Shown here: positions 41,725 to 49,997 of the stretch, piece by piece
Position numbering within the stretch: position 1 is the stretch's first letter
How the letters are laid out: each line of letters starts with the position of its first letter
Source of the DNA: Mycolicibacterium mageritense
GTDB lineage: Bacteria > Actinomycetota > Actinomycetes > Mycobacteriales > Mycobacteriaceae
Length of the DNA: 64,000 bases
Direction of reading: 5' to 3'
Assembly: GCF_010727475.1 (NCBI RefSeq)
Contig: NZ_AP022567.1
Location: forward strand, 744,001-808,000
Made by a program: the position numbers and the translations under genes
Notes under the pieces: generated by a model
Database searches by the model: none
The model's input: the letters and a program-made list of their open reading frames with translations, nothing else
Told to the model about the DNA's origin: nothing

Positions 41725-43552
41725 CCGGACTGACAGAAGGGGCGGCGGAGTGCGTCGCCCCTGCGTCGGGTTCCGCGACCGCCAGCGCACCCCGTAGCCG
41801 GGCCCGCGTCGGGCCGTCGAGCTGACCGAGCACCGCATCGCGCACCAGAGCACAGCTGAACCGGCACATCCCGGGCCCGTCCACGCGGATCAGGCCCGCC
41901 GTGAGCGCCGGTTCCAACGCCGCGCCGCCGCCCACGCCTGCCGCAGCCAGCCGCGCGGTGTCGAATTGCACGCCCGTCAGCGCAGCGCCCAAAACCGCGG
42001 TGCGCGTCGCCTTCGGCAATGCCGCCATGCGGCGTCGCAGTACGCCCGACACCGGGTCGGGGACCAGGCCAGCGGGCACGCATCGGGTGGTGGCGTCGAG
42101 CCGGCCCGCATCGCTCAACTGCCGAGTCAATTCCCTGATGTAGAACGGGTTTCCATCCGTGCGGGCCCGTATCGCGGCGACCAGATCGGGCGACGGGAGA
42201 CAGCCGGCCACCGATTCGATCAGCGCCGCCGCACCGTCACGGTCGAGGCCACGCAGCGCGACCGTGGTGACGTCGCAGCGGCTCAGCAACCGGTCAAAGG
42301 TTCTGGCCCGCACGGGACGTCCCGCACCGCCGTCCTGCCAGGTGGCCAGCACCAGCAGAGGCCTGCGGTGGATCGTCACCGTGAGGAACTCCAGCACGTC
42401 GTGCGTGAACCGGTCGGCCTCGTGCAGATCGTCGAGCACCACGATGGCGGGCCAGCGGGTGGCAGACTCCGCGACCGCGGTCGCGGTCGCGGCCGCCAGT
42501 TCACGTCCGGATCCCTCATCGCCGGGTTCGGTCGCACCGACCAGGCCCCGCAGCACCTGCGTCCACGCCCACGACTGCGGCGTCCTGGTGCCACTGGGGT
42601 GCCCGGCCCACACCGCAGCCATGCCCAAGTCCTCTGCCATGTCGGCGATCTCGGCGGCCAGGGCCGTCTTGCCCGCGCCGTGATCGCCTGTCACGACGAC
42701 AACCCCGCCGCGTCCTTCACTCGCCATCCGCAGCGCACGGTGCCCGACCAGCAGTTCGCGGGATCGGCCGAGCAGGCGACTGGGCCGGGGCGTGGCGTCC
42801 ACCGAACGATGCCACCGCAACTCGGTCGACTCACCGCGGATCTCGTCGGCCAGCCGCTCCAACTCGAGACTCGGCCGCACCCCGAGCTCACGTTCCAGCA
42901 GGGTGCGGACGCGCCCGTAGGCGTGTAGCGCATCGGCCCGGCGCCCGGACCGGTACATCGCCAACATCATTTGGGCCCAGAGCTTTTCCCGCAGGGGGTG
43001 CGCGGCCACTTCGGTCTCCAGCGCCGCGATCAACTCCCAACTGCGGCCCATCCCCAACTGGGCGTCGAAACGGGTTTCCAGGGCGTCGGCACGCAGGGCC
43101 TCCAAACGGTGCATCTCGTAGTGCACGAACGGCTGGTCCCGGAAATCGGCCAGCGGCACGCCGCGCCACAACCGCAGTGACCGTTCCACCGTGCGCGCCG
43201 CGGCCACGTGGTCGCCGGCGTCCAGCAGGCGCCGGCTGTCCGCCACGAGGGTCTCGAATTCCCGGATGTCCAACCGGTCCGTGCCCAGGTTCAACCGGTA
43301 GCCGCTGCGGTCGGTCACGACGCGCTGCCCGCCCAGCAGGCGGCGCAGGTTGGCGATGTAGGCGCGCAGCGACGCGATCGGCTTGGCCGGCGGGGCATCT
43401 GCCCACACCATCTCGACCAGGGTGTCGGTCGCGACCGTTCGCCCCGCGGCGAGCAGCAACGCGGCCAGCACACCACGTTGCCGGAGGCCACCGAGGGTGA
43501 CCTCGGTGTCGTCATGGATCACCGTCATCGGACCGAGTAGCTGGTAGTGCAT
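41714..43552 (-). CDS. SARP/BTAD transcriptional activator with AAA ATPase domain
   Basis: A 612-residue AfsR-like regulator. The OmpR-type winged helix (about 1-90) is followed by the bacterial transcriptional activation domain (about 95-240), and then an NTPase with Walker A GDHGAGKTAL near 300 and Walker B IVVLDDLHEADR near 385. It ends after the ATPase and winged-helix-like part, without the TPR array of full AfsR proteins. The ATG at 43552 has GGAG 4-5 nt upstream. Direct repeats upstream (43601-43619) suggest autoregulation, and those at 40909 a target. Confidence 0.9.
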   Translation of the reverse strand: MHYQLLGPMTVIHDDTEVTLGGLRQRGVLAALLLAAGRTVATDTLVEMVWADAPPAKPIASLRAYIANLRRLLGGQRVVTDRSGYRLNLGTDRLDIREFETLVADSRRLLDAGDHVAAARTVERSLRLWRGVPLADFRDQPFVHYEMHRLEALRADALETRFDAQLGMGRSWELIAALETEVAAHPLREKLWAQMMLAMYRSGRRADALHAYGRVRTLLERELGVRPSLELERLADEIRGESTELRWHRSVDATPRPSRLLGRSRELLVGHRALRMASEGRGGVVVVTGDHGAGKTALAAEIADMAEDLGMAAVWAGHPSGTRTPQSWAWTQVLRGLVGATEPGDEGSGRELAAATATAVAESATRWPAIVVLDDLHEADRFTHDVLEFLTVTIHRRPLLVLATWQDGGAGRPVRARTFDRLLSRCDVTTVALRGLDRDGAAALIESVAGCLPSPDLVAAIRARTDGNPFYIRELTRQLSDAGRLDATTRCVPAGLVPDPVSGVLRRRMAALPKATRTAVLGAALTGVQFDTARLAAAGVGGGAALEPALTAGLIRVDGPGMCRFSCALVRDAVLGQLDGPTRARLRGALAVAEPDAGATHSAAPSVSPVMA

Positions 43553-43600
43553 CGGACTCCGATCGGTCAGGACGACACCTGCCGGCCCCGTCCATGAGAA

Positions 43601-43619
43601 TTCCAACCAGAATCCAACA
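43601..43619. promoter_or_regulatory. Second pair of 11-bp-period repeats upstream of the SARP gene
   Basis: TTCCAACC (43601-43608) and ATCCAACA (43612-43619) repeat at an 11-bp period and resemble the TTCCAATC pair at 40909. They lie about 50 bp upstream of the SARP ATG, in inverse orientation relative to that gene. Confidence 0.4.
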
Positions 43620-43663
43620 TCTTCCGGCTACTTTGCGCAGCGCAATGCCGCAGGTAGCTCAGT

Positions 43664-44485
43664 TCAGGATCGCGAGAACGCCGAGGCCGCGGCCACCTGC
43701 TCCGCCGACGGCCGCACACCGGTGTAGCGCTCGAACTGTTCGGCGGCTTGCAGGGCGATCACCTCGGCGCCCGTGATCACCGGGTGGCCGGCGGCCCTGG
43801 CCGCCACGATCAGCGGGGTTTCGGCAGGCATCGCCACGACGTCGAACACCGTGTCGGCCGCGTCGACGGTGTCCGGTTCGAACGACGTGCTGTCGGCCTC
43901 CGGCCCGCCTGCCATGCCGATCGGGGTGACGTTGACGATCACCGCCGCGGTGCGGTCACCCACCTCGGGCGCATAGTCGTAACCGAGCCGCTCGGCGAGC
44001 GCGGCACCCGTCGCGTGATTGCGCGCGACGATGGTGCCGCTGCGAAAACCGTTGTCCCGGAAGGCGGCAGCCACAGCGGCCGCCATGCCTCCACTGCCGC
44101 GGATCAGCAGCGAGGCGGTGGGTTCCAAGCCGTTCTGCTCGATCAGGCTCTGCACCGCGCTGTAATCGGTGTTGGACGCCGTCAGGTGCCCGTCGTCGTT
44201 GACGATCGTGTTGACCGCGTCGATCGCCCGGGCCGACGGCTCGATGACGTCCACGAGTGCCATGACGTCTTGCTTGAACGGCATCGACACCGAGCAGCCG
44301 CGGATCCCCAGCGCCCGCACACCGCCGATGGCGGCCGCGATATCCGTTGTGGTGAAAGCCTTGTAGATGAAATCGAGGCCGAGCTCGTCGTACAGATAGT
44401 TGTGGAACCGCGTGCCGATGTTGCTCGGCCTGGCCGCCAGCGAGATGCAGAGCTTGGTGTCCTTGTTCAGTGGTGGCCTGCCCAT
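43664..44485 (-). CDS. Shikimate/quinate dehydrogenase-like protein (AroE family)
   Basis: A 273-residue AroE-fold enzyme. The substrate lysine is in SVSMPFKQDV near residue 70 and the aspartate in NTDYSAVQ near 106; the NADP-binding turn is RGSGGMAAAV near 129. Catalytic residues appear present, but it is not in an aro cluster, so it is probably a paralogue acting on quinate-like or amino-shikimate compounds. Its ATG overlaps the stop codon of the upstream pat gene (TGATG), so its synthesis is coupled to the acetyltransferase. Confidence 0.83.
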   Translation of the reverse strand: MGRPPLNKDTKLCISLAARPSNIGTRFHNYLYDELGLDFIYKAFTTTDIAAAIGGVRALGIRGCSVSMPFKQDVMALVDVIEPSARAIDAVNTIVNDDGHLTASNTDYSAVQSLIEQNGLEPTASLLIRGSGGMAAAVAAAFRDNGFRSGTIVARNHATGAALAERLGYDYAPEVGDRTAAVIVNVTPIGMAGGPEADSTSFEPDTVDAADTVFDVVAMPAETPLIVAARAAGHPVITGAEVIALQAAEQFERYTGVRPSAEQVAAASAFSRS

Positions 44486-45483
44486 CAACTCACCGCCCTG
44501 ATGACCTGCCGCGTGGTATCGCGGATCTGCGTGATGATCTCGTCGGACAAGCCGAGATCCTCGACCGGCGGCACCGGCACCGTGGTCGTCACGACGTTGA
44601 GATCGTCACGTTCCCAATGTGCGCCGAAGTGGTCGAGAATCTTGCGCATCGCATAGTTGTCGCTCAGGACGCGGGCCGTGAAGAACTCGATACCGGCGTA
44701 GTGCGCCGACACCACCAGCGCGCTCATCAGGAAACTGCCGATGCCGCGCCCCTGGTAGTCGTCGCCGACCGTGAAGGCCACCTCGGCCGTCGTCGAGTTG
44801 TGGCCCTCACGCACGTAGCGCGCGTCGGCCACCACGGGCCCGACGTCGCCCTCGGTCATCACCCAGACGAAGTGGTCGTCGTAATCGACCTCGAACAGGT
44901 ACTCCAACAGTGCCTTGGTCGGTTTACGCACGGACTGGAAACGGCGGTACAGCGTTTCGCTGGAGAATTCGACAGGACCGTTGAGCGTGCGCTCGACGTC
45001 ACCGGGCAGCACGGGCCGCAGATAGAACCAGTCGTCGTTGCGGACCTGGATCGGGATGGGCGTGATGAACGCCGCGAGCCGTTGGCGCGCGATCCGCACC
45101 AACCGGTCGAACATGCCCGGCAGGTGCAGGATGAGCTCGAACGCGTCGCGGTCACCGATCCAGCCCCGCATGGGCTCGGTCGCGGTCACGGTCTTGGTGC
45201 GCGCGGTGTCGCGCAGCAGCGCGATCTCGCCGATGATCAATCCGGGTTCGATGTCGATCACGATCGGCTCACCGTCGGGAACCTCGTGATGAACCTGCGC
45301 GCGGCCGGACGCGACGAGAAAGAACGACACCGCAGGCTCGCCTTGGCGGATCAGAACTTCGCCGGGCGCGACCGACAGCGGGCGCATCAGGGCCGCCAAC
45401 GGTTTCAGGGCTGACGGCCGGTATCCGGTGAAGAACTCCAGGGCAGCCAGGTCTTCGGCCCGGACCTCGGTCAGTTCGGCCAC
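44485..45483 (-). CDS. pat: cAMP-dependent protein lysine acetyltransferase
   Basis: A 332-residue fusion of a cyclic-nucleotide-binding domain (about 10-140, with the cAMP cassette GEIALLRDTARTKTV) and a GNAT domain (about 150-310, with acetyl-CoA loop QGRGIGSFL). It matches the mycobacterial Pat/KATms proteins, in which cAMP relieves autoinhibition so that acetyl-CoA synthetase and other enzymes are acetylated. The catalytic glutamate is likely the one in TTAEVAFTVG. The GTG at 45483 follows TAGCCT by 7 nt, which decides the start over longer frames. Confidence 0.95.
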   Translation of the reverse strand: MAELTEVRAEDLAALEFFTGYRPSALKPLAALMRPLSVAPGEVLIRQGEPAVSFFLVASGRAQVHHEVPDGEPIVIDIEPGLIIGEIALLRDTARTKTVTATEPMRGWIGDRDAFELILHLPGMFDRLVRIARQRLAAFITPIPIQVRNDDWFYLRPVLPGDVERTLNGPVEFSSETLYRRFQSVRKPTKALLEYLFEVDYDDHFVWVMTEGDVGPVVADARYVREGHNSTTAEVAFTVGDDYQGRGIGSFLMSALVVSAHYAGIEFFTARVLSDNYAMRKILDHFGAHWERDDLNVVTTTVPVPPVEDLGLSDEIITQIRDTTRQVIRAVS

Positions 45484-45490
45484 GCTCCCC

Positions 45491-45496
45491 AGGCTA
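45491..45496 (-). promoter_or_regulatory. -10 element of pat
   Basis: TAGCCT on the minus strand, 7 nt before the GTG at 45483. Confidence 0.5.
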
Positions 45497-45534
45497 CGAC
45501 GAGTCACCTCGTCGAGTGGAGGCTTGGCGAATCC

Positions 45535-46992
45535 TCAGGCCTCCCCAGTGACCGTCTTCTCGATACGTGCACCGAGGTCGGCATCGATGTTTCGCCAGTA
45601 CAGCAGCGCCCGGTCGAGGACTTCCCCCGTGACATCGCGCAGCGCACCGGAGACCTGCGCCACGGCGGCGGCGCGCTGAGCGTCGTCCCACACTTCGCGC
45701 ACGAGCGTTCCGGGCTGGACGAAGTCGTCGTCCTCGGAGTGCAACGAGTACGCCGAGCGGAGCAACTCCCCGTCGGCCTCCCAGCCGTTGTCGGCCGGCC
45801 CGGTCTCGTCGGACCACGGCCTGCCTGTGCTGTTGGGCGCGTACACCGCGGCCGCACCGGAGTGGTGATAGGCCATCTGCCCGTCGAACATGTAGGTGTT
45901 GACCGGCACGCCGTCGCGGGGCTGATTGACCGGAAGCTGGTGGAAATTGGTGCCGATCCGGTTGCGCTGGGCATCGGCGTAGGCGAACGCGCGGCCCAAC
46001 AGCATCTTGTCCGGGGACAGCCCAGTGCCAGGCACGGTGTTGCCCGGCGAGAACGCGGCCTGCTCGATCTGGGCGAAGAAGTTCTCCGGGTTGCGGTTGA
46101 GCATGTAGGTGCCGACGGGGATCAGCGGGTAGTCGGCGTGCGGCCACACCTTCGTCAGGTCGAACGGATTGAACCGGTAATCGGCGGCCTCCGCGTACGG
46201 CATCACCTGCACCGAGAGCCGCCAGCTCGGGTGCTCGCCGCGCGCGATGGCGTCGAACAGGTCTCGGCGGTGGTAGTCCGCATCCTCGCCCGCTACGGCC
46301 GCCGCCTCCTCATTGGTGAAGAACTCCAGGCCTTGATGGGTGTGGAAGTGGTACTTCACCCAGAATTTTTCGCCGGCCGCATTGACCCACATGTAGGTGT
46401 GCGATCCGTACCCGTTCATGTGTCGCCACGTCCGCGGCAGCCCGCGCCGGCCCATCACATACGTAACCTGGTGTGCCGATTCGGGATTCAGGGTCCAGAA
46501 GTCCCATTGCATCTGGGCCGAGCGCAGCCCGGAATCGGGCAGCCGCTTCTGGCTGCGGATGAAGTGCGGGAACTTGATGGGATCACGCAGGAAGAAGACC
46601 GGCGTGTTGTTGCCGACGATGTCGTAGTTGCCTTCGGACGTGTAGAACTTCATCGCGTAGCCACGCACGTCGCGCCAGGTGTCCGGGCTGCCCTGCTCGC
46701 CCGCGACGGTCGAGAACCGCACCAGCAGGTCCGTGGTGGTGCCCTTCTGGAACAGTGCCGCCTTGGTGAACTGCGAAACGTCCTCGGTGACGGTGAGTAC
46801 GCCAAAAGCACCGGAGCCCTTGGCATGTGGGCTGCGTTCGGGCACCCGTTCGCGGTTGAAGTGGGCCATCTGTTCCAGGAAGTGCACGTCGTGCAAGACG
46901 ATCGGGCCGTCTGCGCCGACGGTCAGCGAATTGCGGTCGCTTGCGGCGCGCGCACCGGTGCCGGTGGTCGAACCGGGTGTCGAGCTGGTCAT
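45535..46992 (-). CDS. katA: Monofunctional haem catalase KatA
   Basis: A 485-residue small-subunit catalase that dismutates hydrogen peroxide. The distal histidine is in SPHAKGSGAFG, the distal asparagine in NNTPVFFLRDPIKFPHFI, and the proximal haem tyrosine in RAFAYADAQRNRIG. It is unrelated to KatG. The ATG overlaps the furA stop (ATGA), with TTGGAG upstream, so it is translated together with the peroxide sensor that precedes it. No C-terminal flavodoxin-like domain of large catalases is present. Confidence 0.97.
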   Translation of the reverse strand: MTSSTPGSTTGTGARAASDRNSLTVGADGPIVLHDVHFLEQMAHFNRERVPERSPHAKGSGAFGVLTVTEDVSQFTKAALFQKGTTTDLLVRFSTVAGEQGSPDTWRDVRGYAMKFYTSEGNYDIVGNNTPVFFLRDPIKFPHFIRSQKRLPDSGLRSAQMQWDFWTLNPESAHQVTYVMGRRGLPRTWRHMNGYGSHTYMWVNAAGEKFWVKYHFHTHQGLEFFTNEEAAAVAGEDADYHRRDLFDAIARGEHPSWRLSVQVMPYAEAADYRFNPFDLTKVWPHADYPLIPVGTYMLNRNPENFFAQIEQAAFSPGNTVPGTGLSPDKMLLGRAFAYADAQRNRIGTNFHQLPVNQPRDGVPVNTYMFDGQMAYHHSGAAAVYAPNSTGRPWSDETGPADNGWEADGELLRSAYSLHSEDDDFVQPGTLVREVWDDAQRAAAVAQVSGALRDVTGEVLDRALLYWRNIDADLGARIEKTVTGEA

Positions 46993-47480
46993 GCGGATCT
47001 CCAATCGGTTGGGCTGTTTCTGACCTGGCAGTCGGGGCAGATGCCCCAGAACGTCACTTCTGCCTCGTCGATGAGGTAGCCGACGCCGTCACCTGCCGGA
47101 GCGGAGTGCAGGCACGGCGCCGCGCCTGCGACGCATCCGATGTCGGCGATCGCACCGCACGACCGGCACACCGCGTGGTGATGGTTGTCGCCGGTTTGAA
47201 GTTCGAACCTCGCGGGTGAACCGGCCACCTCGACGCAACGCAGCAGGCCGACCTGTGTCAGCACATGCACCGCGTCGTACACCGCCTGGGTGGACAGTGC
47301 GCCGAGCCGGCCGCGGGCACCGGCGGCGATCTCCGCGACATCGGCGTGTGGGTGGTCGCGAACCTCGGCCAGCACGGCGAGCCGGGGCCGGGTCACTCGC
47401 AAACCCGCCGCCCGCATCTCGTCATGCCAACGCTTCACACCGTCGACCGCCTTTCCGGTCACCCCTCCATAGTCTTGCAT
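46989..47480 (-). CDS. furA: FurA-type peroxide/iron-responsive repressor
   Basis: A 163-residue Fur-family regulator. The winged helix spans about residues 20-90 (LRVTRPRLAVLAEVRDHPHAD; LSTQAVYDAVHVL) and the metal/zinc part includes DNHHHAVCRSCG and GICPDC. In mycobacteria FurA usually pairs with katG; here it is coupled to katA. The ATG at 47480 lies inside a perfect palindrome; a GTG at 47438 (VKRWHDEMRAAG) would give a protein of more usual length and is a real alternative. Confidence 0.9.
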   Translation of the reverse strand: MQDYGGVTGKAVDGVKRWHDEMRAAGLRVTRPRLAVLAEVRDHPHADVAEIAAGARGRLGALSTQAVYDAVHVLTQVGLLRCVEVAGSPARFELQTGDNHHHAVCRSCGAIADIGCVAGAAPCLHSAPAGDGVGYLIDEAEVTFWGICPDCQVRNSPTDWRSA

Positions 47481-47491
47481 AATGCAAGACT
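47471..47491. promoter_or_regulatory. Perfect palindromic operator at the furA start
   Basis: AGTCTTGCAT and ATGCAAGACT face each other around one A (10-1-10, no mismatch). Size, AT-rich core and position fit a Fur-family box for autorepression of furA-katA. Confidence 0.75.
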
Positions 47492-47697
47492 TGAGTTAGG
47501 CAATACCTGTGAAAAGTGACTGCCGCTGGCCTGTCCCGGTGAGGACGCTGCGCGGCCGCAACCACTACGGCAGCGGCGATTTGCCCCTGGCCCGCAATCG
47601 ACCACTCAGCAATGGCAACAAGTACCGCTTGCAAGGAAGACTCGCGGGACAACGCCGAGCAGGGTGCATCCGGCCGCTCGCGTGGGATACTGCAGTG

Positions 47698-48180
47698 ATG
47701 GCCCGCGGACAACTTGAGGTGACGAAGACGCCGGTCGACGAATTGGTCGCCTTTGAAACGGCGACCCGCGACCTCGTCGGAGTGGCGCTGCGCAGCGTCG
47801 AGCAACTCGAAGTGTCACTGCCGCAGTTCCGGCTGCTGTTGGCACTTCAGGAAATGGGCCGATCGACCTCGACGGACTGCGCGAAGGCGCTCGGGGTGGT
47901 CGGCTCGTCGGTGACACGCCTGGCCGATCGGCTGCATGCCTCCGGACATCTGGTGCGTGGTTCGGATCCGTCGAACCGCAGCATCGTCACACTTGAGCTC
48001 ACGCCGCAGGGGCGCAAGCTCGTCAAACAGGTCAGCACGCGCCGGCGTCGTGAACTGAGCCGCGTACTCGACCGCATCGACCCGGCCGACCGCGCCGCAT
48101 GCGCCGCCGTGCTGCGCACGCTGCATGAGCGCTTCGGCGACGGCTACGCCGAGGATCTCTACAACCCGATGCCGCTGTAG
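47698..48180 (+). CDS. MarR-family transcriptional regulator
   Basis: A 160-residue MarR regulator. The winged helix lies at about residues 45-110 (STSTDCAKALGVVGSSVTRLADRLHASGHLVRGSDPSNRS). The frame is open upstream, but the ATG at 47698 lies 6 nt after GATACT, a near-consensus -10 box. It is divergent from furA across about 217 bp that contain only the furA operator and no other gene. Targets and ligand are unknown; the ChrB-MFS operon downstream is the nearest candidate. Confidence 0.88.
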   Translation: MARGQLEVTKTPVDELVAFETATRDLVGVALRSVEQLEVSLPQFRLLLALQEMGRSTSTDCAKALGVVGSSVTRLADRLHASGHLVRGSDPSNRSIVTLELTPQGRKLVKQVSTRRRRELSRVLDRIDPADRAACAAVLRTLHERFGDGYAEDLYNPMPL

Positions 48181-48246
48181 TCGCCCCACCCGAAATAGTC
48201 GCAGCGCGAAGGCTTTTGCGACCGCAGCGTGGCGTTTGGTGGGCGA
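48181..48246 (+). terminator. Nested inverted repeats after the MarR gene
   Basis: TCGCCCCACC directly after the stop pairs, with one bulge, with GGTGGGCGA at 48238-48246. Inside, GTCGCA (48198-48203) pairs with TGCGAC (48217-48222), preceded by TTT. It is a plausible terminator separating marR from chrB, or another palindromic intergenic element. Confidence 0.45.
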
Positions 48247-48272
48247 CGGCGGCCTTTCGGCCCGACAGCGGA

Positions 48273-48290
48273 AGTAACGGTTGTTACACT
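48273..48290 (+). promoter_or_regulatory. chrB promoter with short palindrome
   Basis: TACACT (48285-48290) lies 7 nt before the GTG at 48298. GTAAC (48274-48278) and GTTAC (48283-48287) form a 5-bp inverted repeat overlapping it, a possible operator. Confidence 0.45.
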
Positions 48291-48297
48291 CGCAGCT

Positions 48298-48840
48298 GTG
48301 TCAAGCACGTTGCGCTGGCTGCTGCTGTGGGTGCGGCTGCCCGCCGAGCCATCGCGGCACCGGGTCGCAGTGTGGCGCGAGCTGCGCCGCACCGGCGCGG
48401 TGCCGCTCGGCCAGGGGTCGTGGGCGGTGCCCGACGCCACGGCGTTCACCGAGGGCATCGACCGCGCGGTCGCGATGGCCGAACGCGGCGACGGTGAGGT
48501 CGTGGTGCTGTCTGCCACAGGCCGTTCCGAACGCGACGAATCACGGCTCATCCAACTGTTCACCGATGAGCGCGAACAGGAGTGGACGGAGTTCATCGGG
48601 GACTGCGCCAAGTTCGACGCCGAGATCGACAAGGAGATCGGCCAGGCCAAGTTCACGGTGGCCGAACTCGAGGAAGAGGAACAGAGCCTGGAGCGGCTGC
48701 GCCGCTGGCACCGCACCATCAAGACGCGTGACCTGTTCGGTGCGCCGTCCGCGACCGAGGCCGAGCGACAACTCAAACACTGCCAGGAACGGCTCGCCGA
48801 CTACACCGAGCGCGTGTTCGCCGCGCTGCACCAGACATGA
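48298..48840 (+). CDS. ChrB-like N-terminal domain protein
   Basis: A 180-residue protein resembling the N-terminal domain of ChrB, which is linked to chromate resistance and regulates it in some bacteria. It begins WLLLWVRLPAEPSRHRVAVWRELRRTGAVPLGQGSWAVPD, and the middle is a Glu-rich helical segment (about 95-135) that may be a coiled coil. The C-terminal ChrB half is missing. The start is set by TACACT 7 nt upstream. The stop overlaps the MFS start by ATGA, so the two function together; actual chromate transport is not shown. Confidence 0.72.
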   Translation: MSSTLRWLLLWVRLPAEPSRHRVAVWRELRRTGAVPLGQGSWAVPDATAFTEGIDRAVAMAERGDGEVVVLSATGRSERDESRLIQLFTDEREQEWTEFIGDCAKFDAEIDKEIGQAKFTVAELEEEEQSLERLRRWHRTIKTRDLFGAPSATEAERQLKHCQERLADYTERVFAALHQT

Positions 48841-49988
48841 CGCGCCGCCAGTACTGGCCGCTGTACGCCGCCGGCTTCGTCACGGCCTTCGGAGCGCACT
48901 CCATCGCGGCCAACCTCGGCACCTACGGCCGCGAACAGCAGGCGAGCCTGTTGACCATCGGGCTGCTGCTGGCGGTCTACGACGGTGCCGAAGTGATCCT
49001 CAAACCCGTGTTCGGCGCGCTCGTCGACCGCATCGGCCCGCGCCCAGTGCTGATCGGCGGCCTGATCGGATTCGCCGCAGCCTCAGCCGCTTTCGTCGCC
49101 GCGGGCGATCCTGGCCTGCTCGGCGTCGCGCGGTTCGGGCAGGGCGCGGCCGCCGCGGCGTTCTCCCCCGCGGCCTCGACCCTTGTCGCGCGGCTCACGC
49201 CCGCGGGTGGCCACGGCCGTCGGTTCGGCAGCTACGGCGCCTGGAAAGGCCTGGGCTACACGCTCGGTCCGCTGCTGGGCGGTGCGCTCGTCGTACTCGG
49301 CGGGTTCACGCTGTTGTTCACCACACTGTGCGGACTGGCGGTCGTCATCGCGATCTGGTCGATGTGCGTCGTGCCCAAGGTGCCCGCGTTGCCCAGACGC
49401 CGCTCGACCGTCGTCGACCTGGCGCGGCGCCTCAAGCGCCGCGAGTTCGTGGTTCCGACGCTCGTGCTCGCGGCCTCGACCGCCGCGCTGTCCGTCGGTG
49501 TCGGGTTCCTGCCCATCCTCGCGTCCGAAGCCGGCACCAACGCATTCGTCAGTGGTGCCATCGTATCGGCGTTGGCGGCGTGCGCCGCGCTGGCCCAGCC
49601 GTGGGCCGGGCGTGCCCTCGATGCCCGACGGTTGACCTATCGGGCCGGCGCCACCATCGGACTTTCGTTGTGTGCCGCCGGATTTGCCGTCGCCGCAGCG
49701 GTCGCCGGTCCCGCGGGACTGCTCGTAGGCGCGATCGCGATCGGGGCGGGCGCCGGCATGGTGACCCCGCTGGGGTTCGCGGCTTTGGCGGGCGCGACAC
49801 CCGCCGAACGGCTCGGCGAGACGATGGGCTCGGCCGAGGTCGGTCGCGAGCTCGGGGACGCCGGCGGCCCGCTAGTGGTCGGCGTGATCGCCGCCGCGGC
49901 CACCCTCGGCACGGGCCTCGTCGGCGCGGCGATCGCGCTGGGTGTGGCGGCCGCAGCCGTACCGGCGGGGTTCCGCCGCCGGGTTTAG
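48837..49988 (+). CDS. Major facilitator superfamily efflux transporter
   Basis: A 383-residue MFS protein with about twelve helices. The first intracellular loop holds the family signature as GALVDRIGPRPVLIGG (about residues 60-75). It resembles 12-helix drug/metal exporters. It is translationally coupled to the ChrB-like gene upstream. The substrate is unknown; with a ChrB partner an oxyanion or metal is a reasonable guess, although the classical ChrA chromate pump has a different fold. Confidence 0.85.
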   Translation: MTRRQYWPLYAAGFVTAFGAHSIAANLGTYGREQQASLLTIGLLLAVYDGAEVILKPVFGALVDRIGPRPVLIGGLIGFAAASAAFVAAGDPGLLGVARFGQGAAAAAFSPAASTLVARLTPAGGHGRRFGSYGAWKGLGYTLGPLLGGALVVLGGFTLLFTTLCGLAVVIAIWSMCVVPKVPALPRRRSTVVDLARRLKRREFVVPTLVLAASTAALSVGVGFLPILASEAGTNAFVSGAIVSALAACAALAQPWAGRALDARRLTYRAGATIGLSLCAAGFAVAAAVAGPAGLLVGAIAIGAGAGMVTPLGFAALAGATPAERLGETMGSAEVGRELGDAGGPLVVGVIAAAATLGTGLVGAAIALGVAAAAVPAGFRRRV

Positions 49989-49991
49989 GCT
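49986..49991 (+). promoter_or_regulatory. -10 element of the GntR gene
   Basis: TAGGCT overlaps the end of the MFS gene (the TAG is its stop codon) and lies 6 nt before the GTG at 49998. Confidence 0.45.
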
Positions 49992-49997
49992 TTTGCT

